A stretch of DNA of 54,803 nt from Nocardiopsis sp. CNR-923 (GTDB taxonomy: Bacteria > Actinomycetota > Actinomycetes > Streptosporangiales > Streptosporangiaceae): the NCBI RefSeq assembly GCF_001942255.1, contig NZ_MKKC01000082.1, forward strand, positions 1 to 54,803, in the 5' to 3' direction. This document shows, in pieces, positions 1 through 9,426 of this stretch. How positions within the stretch are numbered: the first letter of the stretch is position 1; the number at the start of each line of letters is the position of its first letter. The notes beneath the pieces were generated by a model that did no database searches, was not told the DNA's origin, and worked only from the letters and a program-made list of their open reading frames with translations. The translations under genes were made by a program, and so were the position numbers.

Positions 1-322
1 TCGCCGTCGCCGATCATCAGGACACGCTGTAGTAGTTCGCGTTGCCCGAGCTGGTGCCCTGGGCGGCCTGGTAGCGGTGCAGCCCCCGGCCCTCGAAGAC
101 GTGGCCCTCGGTCGAGACGCCGAAGCTGTACCCGATGTCGGCCCATCCGCGGTTGTTGACGTGGTCGTCGCGGGTGTTCTTCCAGTAGGAGACGCAGTCG
201 CCGTGGTCGTCGAGCCCGGTCGGGGCCCCGTTGTAGTGGACGACGAGCCCGGCCTCCGGGTCGGCGTAGTCGGCGGGGGAGGACGCGGACCAGCCGAAGT
301 AGGTCCGCGGGTAGTCGATCAT
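1..322 (-). CDS. N-acetylmuramoyl-L-alanine amidase (PGRP/amidase_2 type endolysin), partial
   Basis: Phage endolysin that should cleave the amide bond between muramic acid and the stem peptide of peptidoglycan at lysis. The visible 100 residues carry the PGRP core: HYNG (first zinc histidine region), RGWADIGYSFGV and VFEGRG, then AAQGTSSGNANYYS. The start ATG at 322 has AGGAGG seven bases upstream. The frame stops at 17-19 just after NYYSVS, whereas the family continues as C/S-LMIGDGE. Exactly that continuation (LMIGDG) is present one frame over up to the window edge, so one base appears to be missing near 25. The rest of the gene lies outside the window. Adjacent to the holin, it forms the lysis module. 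Family call is confident; the true C-terminus is unseen. Confidence 0.85.
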
Positions 323-348
323 CGGGCGCCTCCTGGTGGGCATAAGGA

Positions 349-371
349 AGCCCCGGCAGTGGGCCGGGGCG
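349..371. terminator. GC-rich hairpin between amidase start and the rightward moron gene
   Basis: Perfect stem AGCCCCGGC / GCCGGGGC with a five-base loop. It lies upstream of the amidase, so on the minus strand it is in that gene's leader, and no T-run follows on either side. It may act as an attenuator or insulator; a role as a terminator is only inferred from the stem. Confidence 0.35.
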
Positions 372-500
372 GGGCTGGATGGATGTGGCGGCCGAACGAG
401 GCGGCCGGCAAAGGAATCACTGAGATCTTGTGAACGCCCAACCCAGAACAACTGCAACCAGTAACGTCATTGTCACTGTTCGTCTGAATGGAGGGCTTCC

Positions 501-916
501 ATGGCTCAGCACGGCATCGTCCCCGGCAAGCGCTACCACCTGCTCCACCGCACCCGTGGTGTGGGAACCGAGGTCGACAAGAACTGGGACTGGCTCCGGA
601 TCTCCAACCAGACCAACGACCCCTGGGAGACGGTCATCTTCCACGAGTACGAGGGCGGTCGGTACGTCATCGAGGCCACCGAGTACCACTGGGACGACTA
701 CAAGTACTGGCAGATGACGCGACCGGTGTCTGCCTCAACAAGTGGGACCCCGCCACTGCCTGGACGGTCGCCAAGGGCGAGCACGGATTGGCCCTGGGGC
801 GTGATAACGAGGTCTGGCTGACCGTCCCTTGCTCCGGCAAGAGGTGGCTCGCCGGTTACACCACGGTGATGCCCAACTTCCGGGAGTTCTGTGAGTTCAC
901 ACTGGTCGCCGCCTGA
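501..916 (+). CDS. Unknown protein on the opposite strand, likely moron; frameshifted
   Basis: Not recognised. The ATG at 501 follows GGAGGG. The first ~72 residues (tryptophan- and tyrosine-rich, e.g. NWDWLRISNQTNDPWE, EYHWDDYKYW) read in one frame. From about 717 the convincing protein continues in another frame (GVCLNKWDPATAW ... FREFCEF) to a stop at 914-916, which implies one missing base near 715-720. Restored length is about 138 residues. No signal peptide or membrane segment is visible, and the alternating aromatic and polar pattern suggests a beta-rich globular fold. It is the only rightward gene among the late genes and sits between holin and amidase, convergent with the holin gene. 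That is the usual position of lysogenic-conversion genes, hence the moron suggestion. Confidence 0.6.
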
Positions 917-972
917 GTGGCACTGCCCCAGCTGACAGTCGGTGTTAGGCCGGGGCGGGGTGGTGGATGGGT

Positions 973-1238
973 TCAGCGCAGGAACAGGTCGATGAGGAGC
1001 CCGAGCGCGGTGGGCACCACCAGGCCAAGATGCCGATGATGGTGGTCGCCCAGCTCAGGGCACGCTTCTGGCGGGCGTCCGAGGCGGCGCGCTCCTCGGC
1101 CAGGTCCTCCTTGGTGACGGCGGCCTGCTCGACCTCGCGCAGCCGGATCTCGTGGTCCTCGCCGCGGGAGACGACGACGCCGAGCATGGTCTTGATCTCG
1201 ATGAGCAGGTCCCTGGTTTCCCTGTCGGGCTCGGCCAT
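973..1238 (-). CDS. Holin-like membrane protein; frameshifted
   Basis: Probable holin that lets the amidase reach the cell wall. The N-terminal ~60 residues are charged and helical (DRETRDLLIEIKTML, EIRLREVEQ) and resemble XhlA-type or actinophage holins with an amphipathic helix. One membrane segment then follows (WATTIIGIL continuing as GLVVPTALGLLIDLFLR). The uninterrupted frame runs into a nonsense tail ending at 945. The membrane segment continues to a stop at 973 if one G is restored near 1027 in a GGCC context. Restored length is 88 residues. Its ATG overlaps the upstream stop as TAATG, indicating translational coupling. Holin assignment rests on topology and on position beside the amidase. 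Confidence 0.7.
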
Positions 1239-1810
1239 TACCGCACCAGCCGGGATCGATGAGGAGTATCCGATTCGTCGCCCTGGGCCAGAACCTGCCG
1301 GACCGGCGCGAGCGCGTCAGCCGTGTACGCCGCTGCCCACCAGTCGATCCGCTCGGCGTCCTCGGCGAGTGCCTGGGTGACGCGCGACCATGCGCCCCGG
1401 TCACGCCGCACCCGATGTCGAGCACTCGCCTGGCGCAGCTCGTCGGCCGAGGAGGGTGGCGCGTCCAGGGCCTGGACGGCGTGGTTGAGCGCCACCGACT
1501 CGGGCAGTGACGCCCTGACCGGAGCGGCCTGCCGAGCGACCTGCAGGGCCGCCTCACCCCGCGCGGTGATCGCTTGGGTGTAGACGGCGGTAACCTCGTC
1601 GCCCGGGGCGTGCGCCTCGCGGATGATCAGGTCGAGTACCTCCTCGCGGTCGGCGAGCCCGAACAGCTCACCGCGGGTCGCGAGCGCCTCCAGGGGCACG
1701 ATGTGCAGGTGGTCCTCACCGGTGTCGGGGTGCGGGTAGGTGATCCGGTACACCGGATACCCCGGCTCCAGCTCGGACCGCTCGATGCTGGTGATCACGA
1801 TGTCGGCCAT
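1238..1810 (-). CDS. Unknown phage protein of the tail/lysis boundary, 190 aa
   Basis: Not recognised by family. It starts MADIVITS at 1810 after GAGGGGGG. The ATG shares its A with the stop of the long tail gene (TGATG) and the gene's own stop overlaps the holin start, so the three are translationally coupled. The N-terminal third is beta-like (ELEPGYPVYRITYPHPDTGE, HIVPLEAL). The C-terminal two thirds are alanine-rich and helical, with a charged end (VRRDRGAWSRVTQALAED). No membrane segment or cysteine motif is seen. The position after the receptor/tail-tip gene suggests a small tail-tip or fibre-associated protein; that is context only. Confidence 0.65.
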   Translation of the reverse strand: MADIVITSIERSELEPGYPVYRITYPHPDTGEDHLHIVPLEALATRGELFGLADREEVLDLIIREAHAPGDEVTAVYTQAITARGEAALQVARQAAPVRASLPESVALNHAVQALDAPPSSADELRQASARHRVRRDRGAWSRVTQALAEDAERIDWWAAAYTADALAPVRQVLAQGDESDTPHRSRLVR

Positions 1811-4800
1811 CACGACGACCCCCCTCGGAACGCGACGAACCACAGCTGGCTGACGTCGGCGGACGCGGTCCAGTTGAAGGACGAGGACGACACCCCCGTG
1901 CATGCCAGCGACCGGGACCCGGCGGCGAACGCGCTGAGCACGGGGTACAGCGTGCTGGCCCCCGGGGTACCCCAGGTGAGGGAGCCGCCGGAGGAGACCC
2001 CGAGGATCCGTCCGACCCTGACGAGGTCGCCGGCGGAGTTCCCAGAAGGGAATCGGCCGAACAGGGACAGAGTGACGCCCGACCCCACGATCCCGCGTGC
2101 TTCACCGGCGAATTCCCGCTGCAGCTCGAAGTCACCGCCTCGGCGGAGCGCGAGCGTAGCCCGACCCGAGCTGTTGATGGTCTGCTCTCCGGACAGCGCC
2201 ACGAGCGCGCCTAGCCCGTAGGAACCGCCGCCGGAGACCCCCTCTCCGAACACGCACGGGTGCAGCTGGTCAGACAGCGACGTCCGGTACTGGGTGCCGG
2301 GGCGGCCGGAGTAGACGCCCTCCGACAGCACCGCTCGGGACGTGCCCAGCCCGGACCGGAAGGTTCCCGCCGCGGTGACGGTCCCGGTGCTGCTGGACAG
2401 GTCCGCTACGGTCTGACCGAATACGTTGATGAGCCGGATGCCGCTGGTGTCGCCGATCCACCGCTGGCCGGACGCGCGGAGCGGACGGTGGCACCGGTGA
2501 TGGTCTTGCCGTCGATCGCTCCGGCGGCGATCTTGTCGGCCTCGATGGCGTTGGCGGCGATGTGCCCGGCCTCGATCGCCCCGGCCTCGATCTTGTCGGC
2601 GGTCACGGCGTTGGCACGGATGTGCCCGGCGGCGATCACCTCCGGGTGCACGTCGGTGTCCACCAGCGGCTCCGTGGCAGCGGAGGCAACCGCGGACGCG
2701 GCCGAGGTGTTGCCGGACCGGTCGACGGCGATCAGCCGCACCCACCGCTCGGCCCCGTAGGGCTGACCGGGGATGACGACGGTTGCCGGGCCGCCCTCCA
2801 TCACGTCGATCTCGTGCCAGTCCACATCCGCGGGGATCCTCCAGGCGGACAGCAGTGTGCCGCTGTCGCCGTCCAGGGCCATCTGCGTGCCGTAGGCGTT
2901 CCCGAACGCGAAGGACTGGTCATAGATGACCTGCCCGCCCTCGATGACTCGGGCCCGCTGCCCGATCACCTCCACCCGGTAGGTGGTGGACTGTCCCGCG
3001 GGCAGGTCCGAGCCGATCGCGATGTAGGGCGAGAAGTACCCCGAGGACGGGATCACGCCGTCGACGCGGGGTGCGATGAACAGGTTCAGTTCGGCGCCGC
3101 CGGGGGGCCGGTACACGTCCAGCTCGACGACCTGGTCGACCGTTCCGAAGTCGTAGAGCAGGAAGTTGCCGTACCCGGCGAAAGGCATCCCTTCGGCGGT
3201 GCCGTTCCAGGTGCCCTCGGAGACCGTGAAGGGGTACTGCGGTGGGCCCGTGTAGTCGAAGGTGTGCACCCACGGGTCGGCGTCGCGCATCTGCACGATG
3301 GTGTGCTGGTAGTCGGCGGGCATCGGTTCGCCAGCTGATCCGAGGCCGTCCCAGTTCACGTGGATGACGCCGAGCCGGGTGGACAGCACCGGCGCCGAGG
3401 GCACCGGCGGCGGGTCGGTGTCGGCCGCGATCGTGACCGCGTACTGGTCGGAGAACGGGCCCGGCAAGCTGTTGTGTTGGCCGATGGCGCGGACCTTGAA
3501 CGCCCACTCCTCCCCGACGTTGTACCCGCTGTACCAGGCGGTGTTGTCCGGGTCGACGGTCTCGGTCGCCTTGTACCAGGGCGCGTCGACCACGTTGGGG
3601 CGGTGGTAGAGCTCGTAGGCGCCGATCTCCATGGCGGTGCCGTCCGTGGCCGTGTCGACCAACCCCCACGTGGCGGTGATCTGCCCGCGGGCCGCGCCGT
3701 CGCTGTCCAGGTAGTCGACTGTGTCCACGATCAGCCCGGCCGGTGCGGCGGGCCGCCGCGTGTCGGGCCCCTCGGGTGCGGGCTGCGCGCCGGATCCGCC
3801 GGAGGCGGTCGCCCCGTTGACGATGCTCTGGGTGCGGCGGGCCCTCCGGATCTCGCCCTCGACGAACCGGTCGTTGAGGACAACGTTGCCGCTGACCTGT
3901 CCGTCGCCGTCCCGCGACAGGGTGACCTGACGGACGCGTAGGGACTGTGGGGTGCCGTCGTCGGCGGCCGCGCGGACGTGGTCGCCTGGCCGGTAGTCGC
4001 GCCAGGGCAGATGCTCGGCGCGGCCGAAGGTCAGACCACGGGTGATCTGCACGCGTTCGGCGGAGCCGCTGGCCAGTGCGGCGCTGGCGAGGATGGTGGC
4101 GGTGCCGGAGTCGCGGACGCCGCCCTGGGTGATGTAGTCCTCCCACCGCCCCCATGGGGAGACGGCGGCGGCGTTGTGCGCCTGCAGCGCAAATCCGCCC
4201 TCGCCCTGGAGGTAGACGTCGGTGACCAGGTCTTCCAGCGACGCGGTGTCGGGGGCGTCGGTGATGTCGCGGCCTACGAGCAGGTCGACCGAGTCCGGGC
4301 CGGTGGCCAGGTTCCGGCCCAGGGTGGTGTCGGCGTTGAACACCTGCAGGGTGCGGCCGTTGAATCGCCAGTCGCACACACCCTGGTCGGCGAGGTTGCC
4401 CAGCACGGTCAGCAGGTCGATACCCGGGGCGTAGTAGATCGTGAGGACCTTGTCCCACGTCGCCCCGGCGCTGTCGGTGGCGGTGGTGAAGTCGTAGGCG
4501 AACTCCGTCGCCCCGCTGCGGGCGTGCCACTCCTGCAGGAACGTCGCCAGGATCGTCCCCGCGGTCGCGCTGAGGAAGCCGCGCTTGCCGTCGACCAGGT
4601 CGTCGGGGTCGGCGGGCGGGTAGAGGCGGATCTTGCGGCCCTGCCACCCGTACCCGGGCATGGTGTAGGAGCGGGCGCCGGTCGGGTCGGTGGCATCACC
4701 GGACCGGGCCAGGCGCAGGAACCGCGAGTCAGGGTGCTCGGTCCACACTCCGGTGTCTGGGGCGTAGAGTTCGGCGGCGACCTCGACCGGGGCGGCGAGC

Positions 4801-4949
4801 AGCTCGGCTCCGGTGGAGTGCGTGGAGTACGACACGGTCAGGCTGGGCAGGTCGTCGAGCGGCTGCCCGAGGTTGAGCGACAGCGGGTGCGGCAGCGGCC
4901 CCAACCGGTTGCCGTTGGGGGCGTAGGCGACCAGGCGCACGTCGATCAC
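1810..4949 (-). CDS. Large tail-tip protein with fibronectin-type repeats and C-terminal fibre domain; frameshifted
   Basis: About 1046 residues when one base is restored. Residues ~1-330 look like the tail-hub/Siphovirus ReqiPepy6 Gp37-like part (LVAYAPNGNRLGPLPH; a long beta-rich region with VTLSRDGDGQVSGNVVLND). Next come fibronectin-III-like stretches (PAAPAGLIVDTVDYLDSDG ... ATWGLVDT; PPPVPSAPVLSTRLGVIHV) and a laminin/concanavalin-like insert. A repetitive helical stalk follows (ADKIEAGAIEAGHIAANAI), then a fibre-tip region in the other frame (INVFGQTVADLSSSTGTV). The frame switch is at about 2475, one missing base. The GTG start at 4949 overlaps the preceding stop (GTGA). Likely role: baseplate hub plus receptor-binding spike. 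Confidence 0.75.
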
Positions 4950-5830
4950 AGGTAGGCCCTCCGTCCACGGATTTCGAGGGTCGCGCCAGAGTTGGACGCG
5001 GCGGTGGCGGTGACGCGGACCGCCGGGTCGCGGGGTCGGCGCCGATGATCTGAGGGCCAGGTGCAGCCACCGCGATGCGGACCGCGGCCCGGTGGCCGAC
5101 ACGTCCCCGGTACGTCGGTGCCCGTCTCCAGGTCCCACGTGTCGGTGGTCACCACGGCCGCGCGCATCCTCGCGCAGTCGACGAGCATCCGCTCGGAGCC
5201 GGTCAGGGATCCGCCGTAGGTGAGGGTGCCGCCGGTGCCCACGTCGGTCACGGACGGCTGGTCCACGGTCCCTGTGACGCGGATCAGGGCGTCCGTCACG
5301 GGCCCGGTCGATCCGGTAAGCGTGTCGACCTCGGTGGCCACGGTGAGAGCGGGCACGGGGGTGGGCCCCCACGTGGTGGTGTGCACGTCACGCCACAGCG
5401 CCCCGGGCACCTCCAGGGCCAGGGGAAGGCGGGCGGTCGTGGTGGACACCAGCTCCGGGACGGCTGCGGCGACCATGAGCGCGTCGGCCTGGCGGACGGT
5501 GGCCTCGTCCAGGTGGTACCGCAGGTCCAGGACCCGCCCCCGGTTGCCCAGCAGCATGTACACCGCGGCTAAGTTGTCCTGGAGCTGGCGCGCACCTCCC
5601 GCTGTGCCGCCCGCCGTGGCGTCGGTGACGACCAGTTGCCCGCCCAGGACGACCGACTCAAGGTCGAGCCCGGCGATCGGGAGCGTCCCGTGCACACCGG
5701 GCACGGTCACCTGGACACCACGCGCCCCGGGCAGGGGCGGCACCTGGAAGGCGTCACCGTCGAGGAACCACCTCCCGATCCCGTCGTTGAGCGGTACCCC
5801 GTCCACGGAGTAGTGCGGGTACTCGGACAC
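4946..5830 (-). CDS. Distal tail protein (Dit-like/phage tail family); three apparent indels near its C-terminus
   Basis: Joins tail tube to tail tip. It starts GTG at 5830 (SEYPHYSVDGVPLNDG), two bases past the tape-measure stop. Typical Dit features are the N-terminal galectin-like barrel (WFLDGDAFQVPPLPGARG, VPGVHGTLPIAG, VVTDATAGG) and the second barrel (RVTGTVDQPSVTDV, LVDCARM). The C-terminal 70 residues can be followed only by moving between all three frames: ETGTDV, then TGDVSATGPRSASRWLHLA, then PQIIGADP, then RDPAVRVTATAASNSGATLE. This means three separate one-base losses near 5112, 5050 and 5032. Restored length is about 295 residues. A real gene would not survive three such changes, so these look like sequence errors. 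Confidence 0.75.
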   Translation of the reverse strand: MSEYPHYSVDGVPLNDGIGRWFLDGDAFQVPPLPGARGVQVTVPGVHGTLPIAGLDLESVVLGGQLVVTDATAGGTAGGARQLQDNLAAVYMLLGNRGRVLDLRYHLDEATVRQADALMVAAAVPELVSTTTARLPLALEVPGALWRDVHTTTWGPTPVPALTVATEVDTLTGSTGPVTDALIRVTGTVDQPSVTDVGTGGTLTYGGSLTGSERMLVDCARMRAAVVTTDTWDLETGTDVPGTCRPPGRGPHRGGCTWPSDHRRRPRDPAVRVTATAASNSGATLEIRGRRAYL

Positions 5831-5831
5831 C

Positions 5832-8515
5832 TCACACCACCCCCAGCGCGGCCGCGTACTGCACGTCCGGTTCGTCGACACCGAGGTCGGTTCCGCTTGT
5901 GGGTAGTGGTTCGTCACCTGCACCACCGGTTGGACACGCCGTTCGTCGTCCGGGCGGCGGCTCAACCGGGCCACCGCGGCGGCCGACGGGCGGGCGACAG
6001 CCCCGGCGAGCCCCTCGGTCGCGCGGGCCACGACCCGTTCACCCGAGGCGATGCCCTCAGCGAGCATGTCCGCGATGTTCCGCCCGGCCCGGTCCATCGG
6101 GTGGGTACGCAGCGGGCCACGCCGCGCCGGGGAAAACGGCCAGTAGTCGCGCACGCCCTGGGCGATGTCGCCCATCTCGTCCCACAGGCGGCCGACCGCG
6201 CGGCGGATACCGTCGATCAACCCGTTGATGACGTTGCGCCCGGCGCTGGTCAGCCAGCTGCCAGCCCCCGCGAAGAAGTTCCGGATGCGCTGGGGCAGAC
6301 GCCGGACCTCGTCCACCGCCCGCTTGATCTGCCCAGTGATGCCGCTGGCCAGCGCCTGGGCGATCGCCACCGCGCGGTCGTGGGCACCGGTGACGAAGTC
6401 GACGATGCCGTCGCGCAGGTTCCTCGCCAAGGACAGGGACCGGTCACGCAGATCCGTGAACGCCGAGACCGCCCGGTCGCGCAGGTCGGCCAGCAGTTCG
6501 GACCCGCTGTCGCGCAGGTTGGTCAGCCGGTCGATCATCTCGCGCAGGGCGTCGCGGAGTCGCTGGGACATCCGCCCGGACCACTCGGAGAAGGTCGTGC
6601 CGAGGTTGATCCACCAGGCCGCGAGGTCGACGATCCACCCGATCAGCGTCTCCAGCCACCCCAGGAGGCCGATGATGATCGGGGTCAGGTCCTCGATCGT
6701 CGACGCCCAGGTGCTCATCTGACTGGCCAGGTTCTCGACGATGGGCGGGAGGAGCTCCAGCACTGGCAGAAGCGCCTCGACCAACGGCGGGATGAGGGGC
6801 GCCAGCGCCACCACCAACTCGCTGAAGCTGGCCGCGAGCTCCGGCAGGATCGGTGACAGAGTCTCGGCCAGCGTCGTCGCGAGCTCGGCCAACCCCGGCG
6901 AGAGCGCGATCAGCGCCTCGGCGAGCGCACCCACCAGGACCGCGGCCAGCTGCCCCAGCACCGGCAGCAGCGGCGACAGCGCCACGAGGATGTCCGACAG
7001 GGCGGTCGCGAGCATCTCCAACGCCCCGGACTCGACCAAGGCGTCGATGCCCTGCCCGAGGCCGTCGATGATGGCGGTGAGGCCGGGCTCCAGCGCCACC
7101 AGGGCGGGCACCAGGCCCTCGATCGCGGACGTCAGCACCGGCCCGAACGCGGTGGCGATGCGGCCGACGACGGGGGCCAGTTCGCCCAGACCGGACAGGA
7201 TGGCTTCGATGACCGGGCCGAGAGCCTCGCCGATGTCGCCGAGCCCGGCGAAGATGCCCTCCAGGGCAGCGGACCCCTCAGCGGAGTTGAGGAAGTCGTT
7301 GAACCGGCCGGTCGCCTCGACGAGGAAGTCGAGTAGCCCACCATCCCCAGCGCCCTGGAAGATGCTGGAGATGATCCCGCCGACGTTCCCGGCGAGGTCG
7401 CCCAGCTGCGACAGGGTGTCGAGGGCGCCCTCGATCCACGCCGTGACCTGCCCCGACTCAGCCGCGGCGGTCGCCCACTCCCGGAACCGGTCACCGAGGA
7501 TGGCCAGCGCGGGCCCGGCGGACTCCAGGTAGGGCAGGCCAGCCACACCGATCTCCCGCAGGCCCGCCAGGAAGTCGGGCAGGGCACCGCCGGCGTCGCG
7601 GATCGCGGTGCCCACAGAGTCGAACAGGCCGCTGAGCGCGGCCACGGTCTCGGACTGCCCGGCGAAGTCGACGAGCTCAGCGGCGATCGCGCCGAGCTCC
7701 GCGCCAACCCCGGTCAGACCTTCTGACAGGGTGGGCAGGAGCCGCTCACCCAATTCGGTGACGCCGCCGACCAAGGGGGCGAAGAACGCGCCCTGCAGCG
7801 ACTCGCGCAACCCCTGCAGCTGGGGGCGCATCGCTGAGACCTCGCGCACCACCGAAGCAGCCGAGGGTGCCAGGCCCTCCAGGGCCTCGTTCAGAACCTC
7901 GACGTCACCGGACAGCGCCGCGCCCAAGGCGTCACCGACACCCGAGAACGCGATGGCCAACGTGCCCATGGCCGCACCGGCACCAGCCGCGAAGGCCGGT
8001 ACAGTGGCCAGCACACCGGTGACCGGTGCCAGCGCCGCGCCGAGCTGCAGCACGGGCACGACCGACGCGGCCGCCCCGGCTGCGAGGGTCGACAGGGCGC
8101 CAGCGGCACCGGCCAACCCGATCGCGCGACCACCGGCCCGGCCCAGCCCGCCGAGGGCGCTGCCCAGCCGGTCTAGGGACTGGCGGGCACGCGACAGCGA
8201 CGCCTGGTCGACGTCGGCCTCGATCTGGGCAGTGCGGTCACGGGCGGCCGCGTCGAGTTGCCGATTGGCGGTGCGGATGTCCGCGCCGTCCGCGGTGACG
8301 TTGACGATGGTGCGGACGTCGTTCAACTCGCCCTGGATGACCCGGCGTGCGTCGCCCGCCATGCGGCGGGCCTGCTCCAGGTCGATCTGGGTGGGCAAGG
8401 TGATGACGAGACGCCGCTCCAGCTCCTCCAGCGCACCCCTGAGTTCGGTGCGGAACCGGGACAGGTTCGGCATGACCCGCACCGACACTCGGCCGACGTC
8501 ACGGTTGGGAGGCAT
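5832..8515 (-). CDS. Tail tape measure protein
   Basis: Sets tail length and is threaded through the tail tube. 894 residues after restoring one base. Order: N-terminal coiled-coil region (FRTELRGALEELERRL, ARDRTAQIEAD); Gly/Ala-rich hydrophobic segment around 120-200 (GLAGAAGALSTLAAGAA); long repetitive helical middle (LGPVIEAILSGLGELAPV, LSPLLPVLGQLAAVLVG); C-terminal TMP segment (GRNVINGLIDGIRRAV, WPFSPARRGPL), which is a standard tape-measure signature. ATG at 8515 follows GGGAGG; a GTG one codon earlier is too close to it. Near the end the protein continues as DEPDVQYAAALGVV in the next frame to a stop at 5832-5834, so one base is missing near 5875. Confidence 0.92.
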
Positions 8516-8542
8516 CACACCTCCCGGACCAGTCGTCGCGGT

Positions 8543-9327
8543 CTACCCGCTGGGGATGGCGTGCGGGGGTGGGGCGACCAGGTCCGGGCGGGCCACGCCG
8601 CCCAGGGCGCGGCGCACGTCGGCGACTCGCTGGGCGCGCTGTCGCGTGGTGGGGCGCGGGTAGGGCTTGCCGATCGGCTTGACCTTCCGGGCCTGGGAGT
8701 AGTCGGCGGCGGCGATGGCCGCGTGCGACATGACCGCGTCGTACAGGTCAGCCAAGATGGCGGCTTGCCGGGTCCAGCCGCGCCAGTCACGGCCGCGGAC
8801 CGAGGTGACAAACGCGGAGTCCTCCGGGAGCTGCTCGATCAAGGCCAGGAGCAGGCGCGGCCGGTACGGGGACCGGCCTTGCACCACGCCCGCCAGGTCG
8901 AGGCGGTAGTAGCGCAGGAAGTCCGCGAACAGGGCCGCGCCGTGGCCGGCGATCAGCTTCCGGAGGGAAAGGCTTCCCCCAACTGCTGGTCCTCCACGTA
9001 GCTCATGAGGATCCTGAATCGGGCGCTGAGCGGCAGCTTGAGCAGCCGGTCGCCGTCGGCATTGGTGGGCGCGGCCATGAACAGGATCTTGTTGGCCAGC
9101 GGCATCATGGCTCGGATCTCCTCCATGTTGCGGCCACCACCCTCCTCACCGTCGCTCTTCCTGGCGGGGGTGAGGTTCCCGAGCTGCTCGATCAGTTCGA
9201 CCAGGGTCTCGTCGTGCTCGGCACCGACCTCCAGCAGCGGCCGGAGCGTGATGGTGCGGCCCTTGAGCTTGACCACGGTCGGTTCAGGCGCTGAGTCCTG
9301 CAGGTCGGATACGTCGATGGTGGACAT
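8543..9327 (-). CDS. Tail assembly chaperone, long frameshift product (gpGT-like)
   Basis: Product of a programmed -1 frameshift near 8977 that fuses the short chaperone to a second domain (LRKLIAGHGAALFADFLRYY, VQGRSPYRPRLLLALIEQL). Total about 261 residues. The downstream domain has no start codon or ribosome site of its own before the overlap and ends at 8543, just before the tape measure, as in lambda G/GT and most siphophages. The long form binds the tape measure while the short form supplies tail tube subunits; this is family knowledge. Confidence 0.8.
8953..9327 (-). CDS. Tail assembly chaperone, short form (gpG-like)
   Basis: 124 residues, MSTIDVSDLQDSAPEPTVV to AFPSGS. Contains the typical beta-rich N-terminus with TITLRPLLEVGAEHDETLV and a helical C-terminus (MPLANKILFMAAPT, RFRILMSYVEDQQLGE). 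ATG at 9327 follows GGAGGT. It lies between the major tail protein and the tape measure, the invariant place of this gene in siphophages. Acts in the cytoplasm during tail assembly and is absent from virions. Confidence 0.85.
   Translation of the reverse strand: MSTIDVSDLQDSAPEPTVVKLKGRTITLRPLLEVGAEHDETLVELIEQLGNLTPARKSDGEEGGGRNMEEIRAMMPLANKILFMAAPTNADGDRLLKLPLSARFRILMSYVEDQQLGEAFPSGS
8974..8980 (-). promoter_or_regulatory. Candidate -1 ribosomal slippery site G GGG GAA
   Basis: On the minus strand the zero frame reads TTG GGG GAA. A one-base back-slip re-pairs GGG on GGG and continues into the open -1 frame, which stays open to 8543. The zero frame ends 20 bases later (8953-8955). Phase is right for a tail-chaperone slip; the heptamer is not the commonest one (GGGAAAG type), so the exact slip codon is a suggestion. 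Confidence 0.6.
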
Positions 9328-9347
9328 GGGTGCGGACCTCCTACGTG

Positions 9348-9391
9348 GTGCGGACCCGGGATGGTGGGCAGGCGGCGCCCGGGGTCCGCAC
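9348..9391. terminator. Intergenic hairpin between chaperone and major tail genes
   Basis: Inverted repeat GTGCGGACCCGGG / CCCGGGGTCCGCAC (13 pairs with one bulged base, 17-base loop). It lies downstream of the major tail protein stop on the minus strand and upstream of the chaperone start. It could reduce read-through so that tail tube protein is made in excess over the chaperone; no T-run follows. Confidence 0.5.
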
Positions 9392-9426
9392 CATTCCGGA
9401 CGCCGCCTGGTCTTGGGGGACGCCGG

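Noticed and set aside
4946..8518. Single 1190-aa tape-measure/tail fusion protein
   Set aside because: The join is produced by a missing base near 5875; the tape measure end and the GTG start of the distal tail gene are both present in the expected frames.
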